From Phytophthora sp. 'mugwort' (lineage: Eukaryota > Oomycota > Peronosporomycetes > Peronosporales > Peronosporaceae), in assembly GCA_033558025.1 (NCBI GenBank), contig JAUCEF010000008.1:1364001-1428000 (forward strand): a DNA stretch of 64,000 nucleotides, given 5' to 3'. This document shows, in pieces, positions 19,922-30,412 of this stretch; positions within the stretch are counted from its first letter, which is position 1; every line of letters starts with the position of its first letter. The position numbers and the translations under genes were made by a program. Under the pieces are notes generated by a model, which was not told where the DNA came from, searched no databases, and saw nothing but the letters and a program-made list of their open reading frames with translations.

Positions 19922-21847
19922 ATGAACACAGCGGCCAAGTCGCCGAAGAGGAAGCGCGGGCGCGGCGTGGGCCCGCGGCTCAACGACCTTCAGCGTTTGG
20001 AGATCATCCGTAAGCACCAGTCCACGTCTCCTCCCGTATCCTTACGCCAGCTCGCGCGCGACTTTGGTGTGGACGAGAAGTCTATCCGCCGGGTCATCAG
20101 CGCCGCCGCTGATATCAAGGCGCGCGCCAGCTCCTCGGCCGTATTAAATATGAGAGCTCATGTGCATCGACGACCTACACCTCGCTTTCCAGAGCTGGAG
20201 AAGATATTAGCAGCCTGGATTGACGCTAGAGCGCGCGCAAAGACTGATATCTCGCCCTCAGTGGTGATCGACAAGGCCAAACTGGTGGCGCGCAGCATGA
20301 ACATCAGCCCGGACGACTTCAAAGCGAGCTGGGGATGGTACGACAAGTTTAGTAAACGATATGGGCTTCGCACCGCCTTTCTAGCTGGTACAGAAGCCAA
20401 GAGGGACGAGAGTAAGAGAGAGACCAAGAGTCTGCAGGAGCTACACAAGGTGATGACGCAGTACGACCCCGAGTGGGTCTTTACAGTTGACGAGACGTCG
20501 TTGTTCTATGATACGCTGCCATTTGATGCAGAGACGCCTAAGGCTGGAAGTAGAAACCGTGTGACGTTGGTGCTGTGCTGCAACTCGACGGGACGGCTCA
20601 GGCTCCCAGTCTGCATGGTCGGCAAGGACCCGAGGCGACGCAGCGCGGCGTCGAGCTCCCCGTTGCCGTTCTTGGTGCAGGAGAGAGCGTGGCTAGATCG
20701 ATCAACGTTCGGTAGCTGGTACAGCTCCGTGTTCGTGCCATTTGTGCGTGAACGCACGAGTAAACCGGTACTGCTAGTGGTAGATGGAGAACGGCCAGGA
20801 CACCAAGGGGATTTTGAAGACGACGGTATTCGATTAGTATTCTTGCCGCCGTCTCTGTCAGCGACACAGAATTCGTCTGAAACGTTGGGCGCTGCGAAGA
20901 TGACGTCGAATCCAAAGACTTGGTGGAGTAGACCATTGGGGATGGGTGTGATCGCCGCCCTCAAGGCGAGGTACAAGTATATGCTAGTGCAGAGCGTGCT
21001 GTCGTATCATAATGCCCCAGACGAGGTGAAGATGGCGCTAAAAGCAGCTGAAGAAAGTGACGAGAGTTGTGCTGGTGGCGTGCACTTTGGCCACTCACCG
21101 ACATTGCTGGACGCTGCACGGTTGCTGGAACAGGCCTGGAGCCAGGTGCCCGATGATTTATTTGAGAACTGCTTTGCGCGCGCTAAGTTGATCCCTCCAT
21201 CAAAGTTGCTGGTACCTTCCACTCCTTCGCGTGGTATGAATGCTCTGGAGAAGCAGACGCAGGCATCGATGCGTTACAACGACGATATTGTGATCAAAAT
21301 TGAAGAGATGCTGGCTTTTAGCGCCCTCGGTGCTCATGTTTGGGCCATGAGTGAGCAGCATCCACCAAGTAATCTAAGAGATCGTGTTCGAACGTTCCTG
21401 TATCTAGACGATGACGACTCTTTTGAGCTGCAGAGGCAACTTCAAGATGAGATAAACGAAGCTTTGTGTGATGTGGCTCCGTCGGCGTCAACGTCGGATT
21501 TGATCGTGCCAGCTCCTCCTACCGACGTCAACGGCATCGACTCCAGCGAACTCGGTCCTGGAAATCCGGGCTTAGAATCTCAGATTCGTGGATTACTGCT
21601 TGGCATCACTGATATTGCTTCACGGCTGCGGCTTCTGCCTCGAACCAGTGCGGACGTGTTAAAGTTGGCGCCACTCCAGCTCGAGGGATGTATCGCAGCA
21701 GCCGACCAGATTCGACATTGCATCCAAGCTTTCGATCATAAGCTTCATGGAGAGAACAGCGAGGCTGAACAGACTTCAAGTTTGGAAAAGGCAGCAGAAA
21801 AGCAAGTAAGAGAACAAATCCTGGACAGGGATACGTCCTTATTGTAA
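19922..21847 (+). CDS. Pogo/CENP-B-type transposase-derived protein, catalytic triad altered
   Basis: One open frame of 641 residues. The N terminus is basic (KSPKRKRGRG), followed by a psq/HTH domain (RLEIIRKHQ ... LRQLARDFGVDEKSIRRVI), then a CENP-B/Tc5-type HTH (FPELEKILAAWIDARARAK ... FKASWGWYDKFSKRYGL). The DDE_1 region has the first Asp in FTVDETSLFY (D190) and the second in LLVVDGERPGH (D288), where the usual DN is DG. The third block reads RPLGMGVIAALKARY, where pogo transposases have PLDQGVI, so the third Asp is Gly340. About 20 extra residues precede this block. The C-terminal 280 residues are unlike transposases. No inverted repeats are seen beside it. It is intact in a gene island while the pogo copies elsewhere in the window are shattered, which suggests host domestication as a DNA-binding protein. 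Confidence 0.85.
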   Translation: MNTAAKSPKRKRGRGVGPRLNDLQRLEIIRKHQSTSPPVSLRQLARDFGVDEKSIRRVISAAADIKARASSSAVLNMRAHVHRRPTPRFPELEKILAAWIDARARAKTDISPSVVIDKAKLVARSMNISPDDFKASWGWYDKFSKRYGLRTAFLAGTEAKRDESKRETKSLQELHKVMTQYDPEWVFTVDETSLFYDTLPFDAETPKAGSRNRVTLVLCCNSTGRLRLPVCMVGKDPRRRSAASSSPLPFLVQERAWLDRSTFGSWYSSVFVPFVRERTSKPVLLVVDGERPGHQGDFEDDGIRLVFLPPSLSATQNSSETLGAAKMTSNPKTWWSRPLGMGVIAALKARYKYMLVQSVLSYHNAPDEVKMALKAAEESDESCAGGVHFGHSPTLLDAARLLEQAWSQVPDDLFENCFARAKLIPPSKLLVPSTPSRGMNALEKQTQASMRYNDDIVIKIEEMLAFSALGAHVWAMSEQHPPSNLRDRVRTFLYLDDDDSFELQRQLQDEINEALCDVAPSASTSDLIVPAPPTDVNGIDSSELGPGNPGLESQIRGLLLGITDIASRLRLLPRTSADVLKLAPLQLEGCIAAADQIRHCIQAFDHKLHGENSEAEQTSSLEKAAEKQVREQILDRDTSLL

Positions 21848-21947
21848 TTTACCCGTGTTCAAGACGCTAAAAGTACCGAGCAGCGCTAACTTACACATAC
21901 ACACTTCAGTGCCATCATGTAAAACACGTACCTACTGTATAGTATTT

Positions 21948-22901
21948 TCAATCCATTTTCTTGCTGTTTTCGGGTGCTACGTCATTGTCGAGCTCCTGAT
22001 TTGTGTTGTTTTTCGCCTCCTGGTGCTTCGACTTCTTTTTCAGTAACGCAGGGATGAGCAAACCAACTGCAAGTAGAACCAGGAGCCCCATAGTCTGCAC
22101 GTCCAGTAAATCGCTCGTACTCCGAAGCGACGTCAACATAGCACCAGCGTTCACCGTGATGAAGTTGTAGGGCAGCAAGCCGAATGCCACCGACGGCGCG
22201 AATAGTTTCAGCGGCACTTGCAGCCATGGACTCGCCATATTCAGGAACCAATTGGGCGTGAAGGGGAAGACCCGCAGAAAGAGCAGCAAGAAAGGCAACT
22301 GACCTCGTGCCCTCGCGTCCTCGATCTTCTGTCTCAACGTGTGCAACTTGCCTGGCAGCAACTGTTCGCTCAAGCTCAGCACGATCTCCTCCGAGGCCAA
22401 GTTCTTGGACAACAGGAAGCAGCAGGAAGCGCCGCACGCCGTTAACGTGCACACCAATGGGAAAGCCAGCGACATGGGCAAAATAGCTCCTGCAAACACG
22501 TTGAGTAAGGCCGAGCCGGGGATGGCGAACGTCTAGGTAGAAGCAATGTAAGGTTAGAACGCACTTCTTTTAGTACAAAGTTAATGCATGGCTTCTACCT
22601 GTTTGAGCACGTAAACGAACGTGAAGCACGCCAAAGCGAGAGGAAATTGCACAGAAAAGACGTGCAGGAAGGTCTGGTGTGAGCATTGCAGCTCCTCGAG
22701 CGAGAAGAGGCTGCGCACAGATAGAGAATCCAGTTTGGACGTCGCGAGCCCCAAAGCAGCGTCATGTTCGCGAACACGGCGCACCAGTAGGACACAGAGA
22801 CCCAATACAACGCCTACGACGCAACCGAATATCAACACGAGCTTAGTGGTGAGTAGAAGCAGCGCGTGGCCACCTCGGACGCGAGCAGGGGCGATTGCCA
22901 T
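21948..22901 (-). CDS. VTT-domain (TMEM41/DedA-like) membrane protein
   Basis: A multi-pass endomembrane protein of the VTT family, whose members TMEM41B and VMP1 are lipid scramblases acting in autophagy and lipid homeostasis. Two exons, 22901-22599 and 22532-21948, give 295 residues. After a first TM segment (LVLIFGCVVGVVLGLCVLL) and another hydrophobic run comes the family block KQTFAIPGSALLNVFAGA, formed across the intron, then FPLVCTLTACGASCCFLLS. Next come the RVFPFTPNWFLNMASP block and a GLLPYNFITVNAGA reentrant-type segment. The C-terminal tail is charged (KKKSKHQEAKNN). An in-frame ATG at 22985 could extend the N terminus. The intron is 66 nt. The head pattern is closest to TMEM41A/B. 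Confidence 0.9.
22533..22598 (-). other. Intron of the VTT gene
   Basis: Donor GTAGAAG after AAACAG, acceptor CTACCTAG before ACGTTCGCC. Joins YVLKQ to TFAIPGS, reconstituting a conserved VTT motif. Confidence 0.88.
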
Positions 22902-23360
22902 TTTGCTAATGAGGAGGTCGGAAAGTGCCACGTATTTTGAGGGTTTTATGTAACTTACGTTCGCGTCACGGTTAATAGATTGCATTTGGTTGTTGACTGT
23001 AGTACGTGTCTACGGGTAGAATGTTCTACCAAGTAGTGTGCAAACTGCTACGAAGCAAGGATAAATGTGTACAAGTACCAACTGGCATCAGCGAAGCCGG
23101 GGAAACATGATCGCGTGAGTTAAAGCTTTGAATCACTGGGTACAAGCAGATGCAAAGGGTGACCGACAAAACAGGTTTTAGCCCTTCTCGGCTCATCGTG
23201 AAGTGAAAGGCTCCGCTGAAGTTCTACAGAACATATATGACGCTATTGCCCCACACAAAAAACGAATAAACCCAACAAAAAACCAAGGGTATTCTAAATA
23301 GATCAAATAACGAAGATACTCCATCGCGTTAATGCGCAACGCTCGAGACGCCCTACTTGA
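22902..23360. other. Spacer between the VTT and pseudokinase genes
   Basis: No gene is seen. It must contain the VTT promoter and the 3' end of the pseudokinase transcription unit. AACAAAAAACCAA-type A-rich sequence occurs near 23260-23290. Confidence 0.5.
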
Positions 23361-25208
23361 TCATAGTATGCAGCAATCGCTCGAATCGGCAGGTTCTTTT
23401 GCGGCAACATCGCGCATTTCTTTCATGCGCGAGATCACCTCGTTCAATGCCAGCCGATCTCCCACCTCGGGTTTGCACATTTCCTCGATAAGTTTCCTGT
23501 GGTTGTCATGCTGGATCAGTTCCAGCACGCTTTTCTCCAATGGGTCGAAATCTTCATCGCCTACGTGTTTCGTCGCATTTGCCGGCGCAATAGACGAACG
23601 TGAAGGCACCAGCACATCCAGAACACAAAGCCCAAACGAGTAGATATCATCTTGAAAGGCTGGACGGCGAAGCATCTTCTTCTCCCGCCAGCCGTTTGGC
23701 GCGCGCCACCCAAGTTCGTGGAAATTATTGTTCTGTACAGCTTGGTTCTGTAGCGCAAGCACCCCCAGACCAAAGTCCGTCAGCTTCACGTGACCATCGG
23801 CAGTCACCAATATATTGTTGCTCTTCAAATTATTGTGCACCAGTTTGTGGTCTTCATGCAAATATTTCAAGCCCTCTGCTGCCTGCAAAAACAAACTCCA
23901 CAACGCATGGCGCTGGTTGCGATACGGCCACGGTTGCTCCAGCTGATCAGCGCGTCTGCGCTTCTTCTCAGCCTGAAGTTGCCGTTGACGAGTTAGGTAG
24001 CTCACCAGGGGACCATTCGATGCGTCTTCGTACACAAGAAGAGCAGGTCGACTGCAATGCGACGCGCCGTACAGCTTCAATACATTTGGGTGGTTCATTG
24101 TGAACCAAGCCTCCACTTCCTGTCGAAAGAGTTCAATACCATCTGCGTGGAACTCGATCCGCTTGACCACCACGTTGTACGCTTTAGGCTTCTGCCCGCC
24201 GCCTGCCTCGTCCCTTTCGGGTTTTTTGCCATCCAACGGCTTTCTGTCGACCCAAATACCACGATGCGCTGTCCCCACGGATCCTTTCATCACCTTTTCA
24301 CGCGAATAGTTCATCGCATAAGGGGGGATATACCAGTCCGGAATCCTAGCCACTCGTCCATTGGACGAGCGTACAACCGAAAAGAAGACTTTCTTCATGC
24401 TAGCCACGTGCTTGGTGGTATTTCCAGGCTTGAAGAAGTCGATCTCGAACTTCAGCAGCGTCAAGGCCTCCATCGGTTCATGTGGCATCATGTTCCTCGC
24501 GAAGGGTAGCGCGTTCTTTGCTGCCCTCGTACTTAACTCGGCTTCCTCCTTGTCCCTATCGGCGTCAAGTTGTTTCCTCCACGTCCATTCGGGACCTTTC
24601 GTTTGTACTTCAGTCGTCATTTTATCTGTCAGCCCCGCATACGCAACCACGAGATCCACTTTAGTACCTACAGCTACGAGGTCTAAGAACATCCTCCTCA
24701 TGCTGGCCAGATGATAGACGAACTTATGCGTCTTGGAGAAGGTGGCGACAAACTCGCGGCAGCTCTCCACCGCCTGGTGGAAGAGAATGGTGGCCGTCTC
24801 TAGTGACTTCTCGTCTGGTTTCTCCGCGGGCTCGGTCTGGGAAAAGTCCCGCTCCATGCGGGGCTCGGACCGCGTCATGGCCCGCGCATAGGCGGCCCGT
24901 TTCCTGTCTTTCTTCTTCTTCTTGGACGAGCTGCTGTGGCGCCGGAACAGGCCGCGGCCTCGCGTTGGTGGCGTCGGCTGTGTTTCCAGCAACGTTCCGA
25001 CCAGCGAGACCCAGTGCAGAACAGAGGCAAACATGAACTGGTGCGGCTGTGCCGACAGCGTCTTCAGCGCCGCCAAGTCGGAGGGCAACGAATCCATGGA
25101 ACGAGAGTACGAAGACGCTTGGGCGGCGGACAGCAGCAGGTGCAGAAAGAAGTGAGGGTGCGGCCAAAAATGTAGCAATGTAGCCATGATAATTCCAGTA
25201 CACAACAA
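23361..25208 (-). CDS. TKL-type pseudokinase with C-terminal CaaX box
   Basis: Up to 615 residues; alternative starts are the ATGs at 25187 and 25097 (MDSLPSDLAALK). The N-terminal 260 residues are helical with a basic, Ser-rich cluster (RRHSSSSKKKKKDRKR) and match no domain I know. The kinase domain has a glycine loop GSVGTAHRG lacking its first Gly, the Lys in VVVKRIEF, and the helix-C Glu in FRQEVEAWF. The catalytic loop reads LVHNNLKSNNILV where active kinases have HRD; the Asp codon is AAT (Asn) at 23829-23831. LTDFGLG is intact, and APE has become APN. It is therefore predicted to bind nucleotide but not to phosphorylate efficiently. It ends DSSDCCIL, a CaaX box with Leu last, which fits geranylgeranylation and membrane attachment. 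No introns. Confidence 0.85.
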   Translation of the reverse strand: MLCTGIIMATLLHFWPHPHFFLHLLLSAAQASSYSRSMDSLPSDLAALKTLSAQPHQFMFASVLHWVSLVGTLLETQPTPPTRGRGLFRRHSSSSKKKKKDRKRAAYARAMTRSEPRMERDFSQTEPAEKPDEKSLETATILFHQAVESCREFVATFSKTHKFVYHLASMRRMFLDLVAVGTKVDLVVAYAGLTDKMTTEVQTKGPEWTWRKQLDADRDKEEAELSTRAAKNALPFARNMMPHEPMEALTLLKFEIDFFKPGNTTKHVASMKKVFFSVVRSSNGRVARIPDWYIPPYAMNYSREKVMKGSVGTAHRGIWVDRKPLDGKKPERDEAGGGQKPKAYNVVVKRIEFHADGIELFRQEVEAWFTMNHPNVLKLYGASHCSRPALLVYEDASNGPLVSYLTRQRQLQAEKKRRRADQLEQPWPYRNQRHALWSLFLQAAEGLKYLHEDHKLVHNNLKSNNILVTADGHVKLTDFGLGVLALQNQAVQNNNFHELGWRAPNGWREKKMLRRPAFQDDIYSFGLCVLDVLVPSRSSIAPANATKHVGDEDFDPLEKSVLELIQHDNHRKLIEEMCKPEVGDRLALNEVISRMKEMRDVAAKEPADSSDCCIL

Positions 25209-25712
25209 AAATTTTCATCACCTGATTTTGCGTTAATATTTCAGGCAAAATTCGTTACATTATATTTTGTTTGCCGTATCGAATAGAGTTGAGCTAAACA
25301 GGAAAAATGTAGGAGAGATGAAGGCAAAAGTGCATCATGCAGGTAACTGCATCGTTTCGAGCGCTGGATGACCGTCGAGACAATATGCTTTTGAAGATGG
25401 CGTCCGGAAGTAGTTGCTAGAACGACTCAACTATTAAACGAGCAGGAGAGGCACTCGGGATGGGGTCGTGACAAAACGCTTTAAGAGATCTTGGTTACTT
25501 GGCGTTGCGCGTATTTGTCAAAGTGAAATTGGAGGCCGGGGAAAGGTTAGAGATCTTGAAATATTATCCACCTGACAGGGGCCCGGATGGAGCGGTCGTT
25601 CGCGACTTCTCATTCGGGAGTTGGTGACAGCCGCGTGCCCTCGACTGAGTCAGACTGACCTGGCGTGAAGACTTCAAGGTAACTTGAAGCTAGACCATCA
25701 CTACCAGTAGGG
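25209..25712. other. Island boundary, no gene seen
   Basis: Holds the pseudokinase promoter on its left side. From about 25440 the base use becomes GC-richer and repeat-like. A 3' LTR for gypsy A was looked for here and not found. Confidence 0.5.
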
Positions 25713-26480
25713 GTGGAGGAGGCCGGAGCGGCCGTTGCTGGGTCATTGCATCTCGAATTGACGCGACCGACCGGTTCGGGAAACCTTGCAGAAGCGATGG
25801 TGAGTTGTCAGAGCCTTTTGGACGTTCATCGAACGGATATGATCGCTTTGCATGGCCGTCAACAGATCTTGGAGACGCGATTAAAATGGGAGTTGCGCCA
25901 GGCGGCCAATGTAGACGCGAAGAAGCACCGCCTGTGGGCGAAGGTGGATCGCTTTGGAGCAGATTTGACGCAGACTGAGATGCGTGTCCATCACTCGCTC
26001 GAAGAGCATGTCGGGTGGATCCGGGATCTCTATGACCGCGTCCGACGACTGGAGCGGCACCCGCCTGTCGAACCTGCGAGAGCTGCTTCTGCTACGCCGC
26101 CGCCATCAGCGCCTTTGACTGAGGAGGCATTGATGCGAGTGATTCAGAGGGCTGACCCGTGGAAGGCGCTCAACCTCATTGTACGCTTTTTGAGGAGACG
26201 TAGAACGTTGGTGCGGCGCAATGGACGATGGCTAATCCAACGTGTAGACGTTGCCGTAATGACCGTGAACGGCCCCACGAATCGTGGACTGAGTTTTGTG
26301 CTCCCCACGGAAGACAATGCGTGTATAGAAAGAGTTTTGGTATTTAGTAGCACCAAACCCCCATTTGTAAACACTTGTGTGTTGTGCGCCCATGACGGTC
26401 ACTGTTGTTCGTTTGTAGGTCTTGGGCGGCTGGCATGGCGTCACATACGCGAGCGCGAATCGCTTCCCCAGCCTCGATGA
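25713..26480 (+). CDS. Antisense coiled-coil ORF at the 3' end of gypsy A
   Basis: A 255-codon frame open from GTG at 25713; the first ATG is at 25797. It lies opposite to, and partly overlaps (26144-26480), the end of the retrotransposon pol. The first 150 residues look like a real protein: helical and charged, with DVHRTDMIALHGRQQILETR, LWAKVDRFGADLTQTEMRVH and LYDRVRRLERHPPVEPARAA, followed by a Pro/Ala linker and TEEALMRVIQRADPWKALN. The part after about residue 165 is antisense to pol and Arg-rich. I recall similar hypothetical proteins from Phytophthora genomes but know no function. It could be an extra retrotransposon gene read from the opposite strand or a separate repeat-borne gene. 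Confidence 0.5.
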   Translation: MEEAGAAVAGSLHLELTRPTGSGNLAEAMVSCQSLLDVHRTDMIALHGRQQILETRLKWELRQAANVDAKKHRLWAKVDRFGADLTQTEMRVHHSLEEHVGWIRDLYDRVRRLERHPPVEPARAASATPPPSAPLTEEALMRVIQRADPWKALNLIVRFLRRRRTLVRRNGRWLIQRVDVAVMTVNGPTNRGLSFVLPTEDNACIERVLVFSSTKPPFVNTCVLCAHDGHCCSFVGLGRLAWRHIRERESLPQPR

Positions 26481-29304
26481 AGGAAAGAAGGTTCCGCTTC
26501 ATGGACGGGCGTACGCCTTTGAGACCCATTGGGTCGTCGTTGACAGACCCTCCCTTATTCAAACCAGAAGCCGGAGGCAATGATAGCGCATACGCGGATG
26601 CCCCAACAATTGACGTAGAACGGGTGAACCCCATAGACACGTCAACCGCGTTATTCAGCGCAAATTCCACTTTCGCCAACTGCGTGCTCCACTTCATGGG
26701 TTCTGCTATGCAGACACTGCGCAAGATGTCTTCCAAGACACGGTTGACGCGTTCGGTTTGATCATCGGTCTGTGGATGGTCCGTTGTGGACATGTCCAAC
26801 TCCATACCGAGAAAGTCGGAATAGATGTTGCCAGAAGTTAGACACAAATCGAGGGTCTCTGTCACTGGCAAATGCCTCTGAGAGACCGTATGACGGAAAC
26901 ATTGTCAATGAAGATCTGTGCTGCCTGCGGCGCTATCACACTCTTCTTCACGACAACCAGCCGCACCATCATCTTGCTCAGCCTGCAAATGAAGACCAAG
27001 ATGCCAGTATGGCATCTTGGCCATCTGGCGGTAACTCGAAGACGACGTCCATGTTCACCGAGCGCCAACAGTCAGCCGGAACCGGCAAGCTTATCCGTGG
27101 CGCTACCGAAGAGGGCCAGGGTTTCGCCCGTTGGCACGCCTCGCACGTCTTGACGTAAGCTCGAGCCCACTCGTACATGTGAGGCCACCAGATGTCCCGT
27201 GACACCGATGTGTACGTCTTTTCTCGACGCAAGTGACCGCTGAGCGCCGTGTCGTGAGCCTCAAAGAAGATTCGGTGCATCAGGCCGTTGTCATTGGGCA
27301 CGACCAGGCGAGGATCATCCTCTTTGTCTACTTGGTAATAGAGAAGGCCCTGTGAGAGGGTATGGCGGTGCAACCGCGCGCGTTGACGAGCCGTAAGCTG
27401 GGCGTTCCCAGCGCCCGCAAGCAGCGCTTTTACCAAGTCTCTGAGATCGTCGTCTTCTGCGTAGGCTTCACGAATCAGCTCGTGGAACGGCGACTCGAGA
27501 AGCACGGCGTGTGCTAGCTCATAGTCTGGTCTCCTGGAGAGCGCGTCTGCCAGGACGTTTTGCTTGCCCGGCTTGTAAGCCACCGTGAAGTTGTACTCGG
27601 CGAAGAAAGATCGCCATCGCGCCATGCGCTGATAGAGATGCGGCGACGAGGTCGCCATCCTCAACGAGGCATGGTCTGTGTAGGTCATAAAGGGATTGCT
27701 GCCCAGCAGATGAACCTTGAACTTCACTAGCGTATATTTCATCGCGAGAAGTTCCTTGTCACGGCCTTCAGCTGCCGGTATTGGAATGAGATCACCCTCT
27801 CCCTGCCTTCGGCATCAACGTGGGCACACCTGATGGCAAAGTAAAGAGGCGTCACACACAACGCTAAACGGACGATCCTCGTCGGGAAGCACCAGGATCG
27901 GGGCACTCTGCAGACTCTGCTTGATGGTTTCGAAGGCTCTCTGAACCTCATCGGTCCATGACCATTCCGCTTCTTTCTTTAGGACATACGTCAAAGGCCT
28001 GGCCAACTCAGCGTAGTTCTCTCTATACTTGTGTAGGTAGTTAGCGAGTCCGAGCCATTTGCGCAGATCCCGTTGGGGGGGGGGGGGGGTAGGCACTGAC
28101 CACTGTGAGATTGCTTCAATCTTCTCGGGGTCAGCCCTTACGCCGTCCTTCCAATGAAGCACCTAAGGAACGGGATTTCTTCCGCGCCGAAGATGCTCTT
28201 GTTAATGTTTGCATACAGACGGTTATTCCTTTTGCACAACAAAACCTCACGGAAGTGTGCGATGTGCATTTCGATGTCGGTCTTTCCATCCGCAGCACGG
28301 CTGTGAACGAAGATGTCGTCAACGTAGGTCTGCACGAAGTGCCGCAGCGGCCGGAATAGCTGGTCACCAAGCGATTAAACGTCACTGGCGCGCTGGATAG
28401 CCCTTGATGCATCGCTAACCATTCCCACAACATCCCGCTGGGAGTACTCACTGCTGTCAGAGGAATATCCGATTCCCGCATCAGTAGCTGATAGTACCCG
28501 TCGACCATGTCGAGCACGCTGAACACAGTGCAGCCCGCCATGTTGTTCTGCTACACATTCTTTCGAGGAATAGGCGTTGACGGCGGGATGGTAGCCGCAT
28601 TCAGTTTGTTGAATCTGTGAGACATACGCCACTTCCCGTTGGGTTTGCGCGCACAAAACGTCGGGGACGAGTGCGGCGACTTCGACTCGCGCACCATGCC
28701 GGCGGTATACTTTGCCGCAAAGAACGCGTCGATTACATCAACTGTTACTTTGAAGTGGCCACTGACGCGTGGCGTAGTACTTGGTGCTAGGCTCCAAGTC
28801 GATTTCGTGGCGAACCTCACGATCCGGTGTTAATATGGAAGGGGGGGGGTCGGTGACCACATCCGAGAACTCCTTCAGCAGGGGATAATAAGGATCCGAG
28901 GGATTCTTTAAAATGGCTTTGCCAATACGCCGTTTTCTCTGCGGGGCCGTTTCCGCTTCTAGAACGTCTGGGCCCATGACCAACGAGCTATTAAGTTCTG
29001 TCAAGTCCTGCTCTCGGCGGAGAAGGACGATGTCCTCAATTTCTCCCGCCTTCAATGACTAGAAGAACGCGACATACGAAAGCTCCGACACCCCGGGTAA
29101 GGAGAACCGGAGCTGTGCATTCGGTGAGATAGCCATCACTGCACGGAGGGATGTGTTGCCTATGACGGCCACACTGCAGCAGCCTAGCAAGCCCCCAGAG
29201 GAGCCTATTCCCTGCGCAGTGTGCTCCACACAGCCAGGCCGACCCCCCTCGAAGCAAACGTAACCGTAGGACCGCATTTTCGCTGGCATCCTGTTATTCT
29301 CCAA
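26144..29304 (-). pseudogene. Gypsy A pol (protease linker, RT, RNase H, integrase), broken
   Basis: Recognisable pieces are VVTDPPPSILTPDREVRHEI before RT (near 28830), FSVLDMVDGYYQL (near 28510), MQTYVDDIFVHSR (near 28325), the RT thumb/RNase H block YLHKYRENYAELARPLTYVL (near 28000), TYTDHASLRM and ADALSRRPDYEL (near 27560), the integrase zinc block CEACQRAKP (near 27140), STTDHPQTDDQTERVNR (near 26770) and GSTKLSPRFVGPFTVI (near 26290). Frames change repeatedly and a G/C run at about 28074-28089 interrupts the RT/RNase H junction. Confidence 0.82.
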
Positions 29305-30412
29305 TCCAGTAGGTGTTGGCGGGCCGCCGAGTTTAACTTTTTCGGCTCGTACATATCGTAGAGCTCAGCTGGCACAGCCGACTTGTCGACCGACGTTCGG
29401 ACAAGGCTGTTGGGCGTCTCCAGGCGGTGAAATAACTTACAGCGCCCGACTTCGTGCAACGGCTTGCAGAACATGCAGCGTCGGCTGCAATAGTGTGCCG
29501 AGCCGCACATGGTCCGTATCGTGAACGCTGTCTGGAATCATCTCGGCGCCACAAAACGGTGATGTCCACGCGAGTCATCTCGGCGATCTCAGCGGTCAGA
29601 CATATTGAAAGGCTGAGTACGTCTACCAGCCGAGTCGGCACGGACAGCTGCGTTCCTGGAGCGGACACTGACTTATTCCGCGTCGAGATATTCTTAATAT
29701 GGATCGGAATCAAACTCGCCATTGCCATTTTAGTCGCTGTCGCCGTCTGGCGAGCCCGATAATCGGATTTGTGGACTACGCGAATCCGCAGTCATCATCT
29801 CGGCGACGTCGGCGGTCTTCTCGGCGGTTATATCGACGAGATTCGCGCCGCCGACTTCCATCTCCACGGACCTCAATTCTTCGCCGAGTCGCGACAAAAC
29901 CTTGTTTGCGTTCGGCGTGTCGGTGTTACATGTCGCTCTCGACACTAGGGGTGGGCGTTACCATTAAGCAACACCGTGATCTTCATCGTCCACATCTTCG
30001 CAGAGTTCAGCGGCGAGGTTGCGCTCCAGTGGGAGCGGATTTCCCATCCGGCTCACTTGGAGCGACATCTCGCCGAGCTCCGCGCACAACTTGGCTGTCG
30101 TCTTCACATACTCGACTCCAGGCTTCTCCTTATACTTTCCATCACTTCCCTCTTCATCATCTTGGTCTTCAGTCTCGTCTTCGTCACACCGGACCTGCCG
30201 ACGGCTTCCGCCGTCTGGTCAATGATCAGCCCACCAGCCGAGCCCGACCCCACGAGGGGTAAACCTCCAGCTGTCTCTGGGCTGGCTCCGCTTGACGTCG
30301 ACGATCCCTTGACCATCCTGCTTAGTAATTGAAACTTGGCTAATTTGTCACCTGCGAAAACAAGCACACCCTGTTCTCGGGTCGCGGCACCAGTTGTGGT
30401 ATTGCAGAACAC
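29205..30412 (-). pseudogene. Gypsy A gag, broken
   Basis: The first frame (30412-30104) begins MFCNTTTGAATREQGVLVFA and continues with Ser/Gly-rich sequence. Later frames read ANKVLSRLGEELRSVEMEV (near 29900) and, near 29500, a Cys-rich zinc-knuckle-like segment, CMFCKPLHEVGRCKLFHRL. Stops separate the pieces. Confidence 0.55.

Noticed and set aside
20506..20976. A 156-codon minus-strand frame inside the transposase-derived gene
   Set aside because: Shadow of the plus-strand frame; no domain or start context.
25209..25712. 3' LTR of gypsy A
   Set aside because: Neither TGTTACGG nor a similar terminus was found; a GGGGTCGTGACA string near 25464 resembles an LTR end, but it has no purine tract in the right place.
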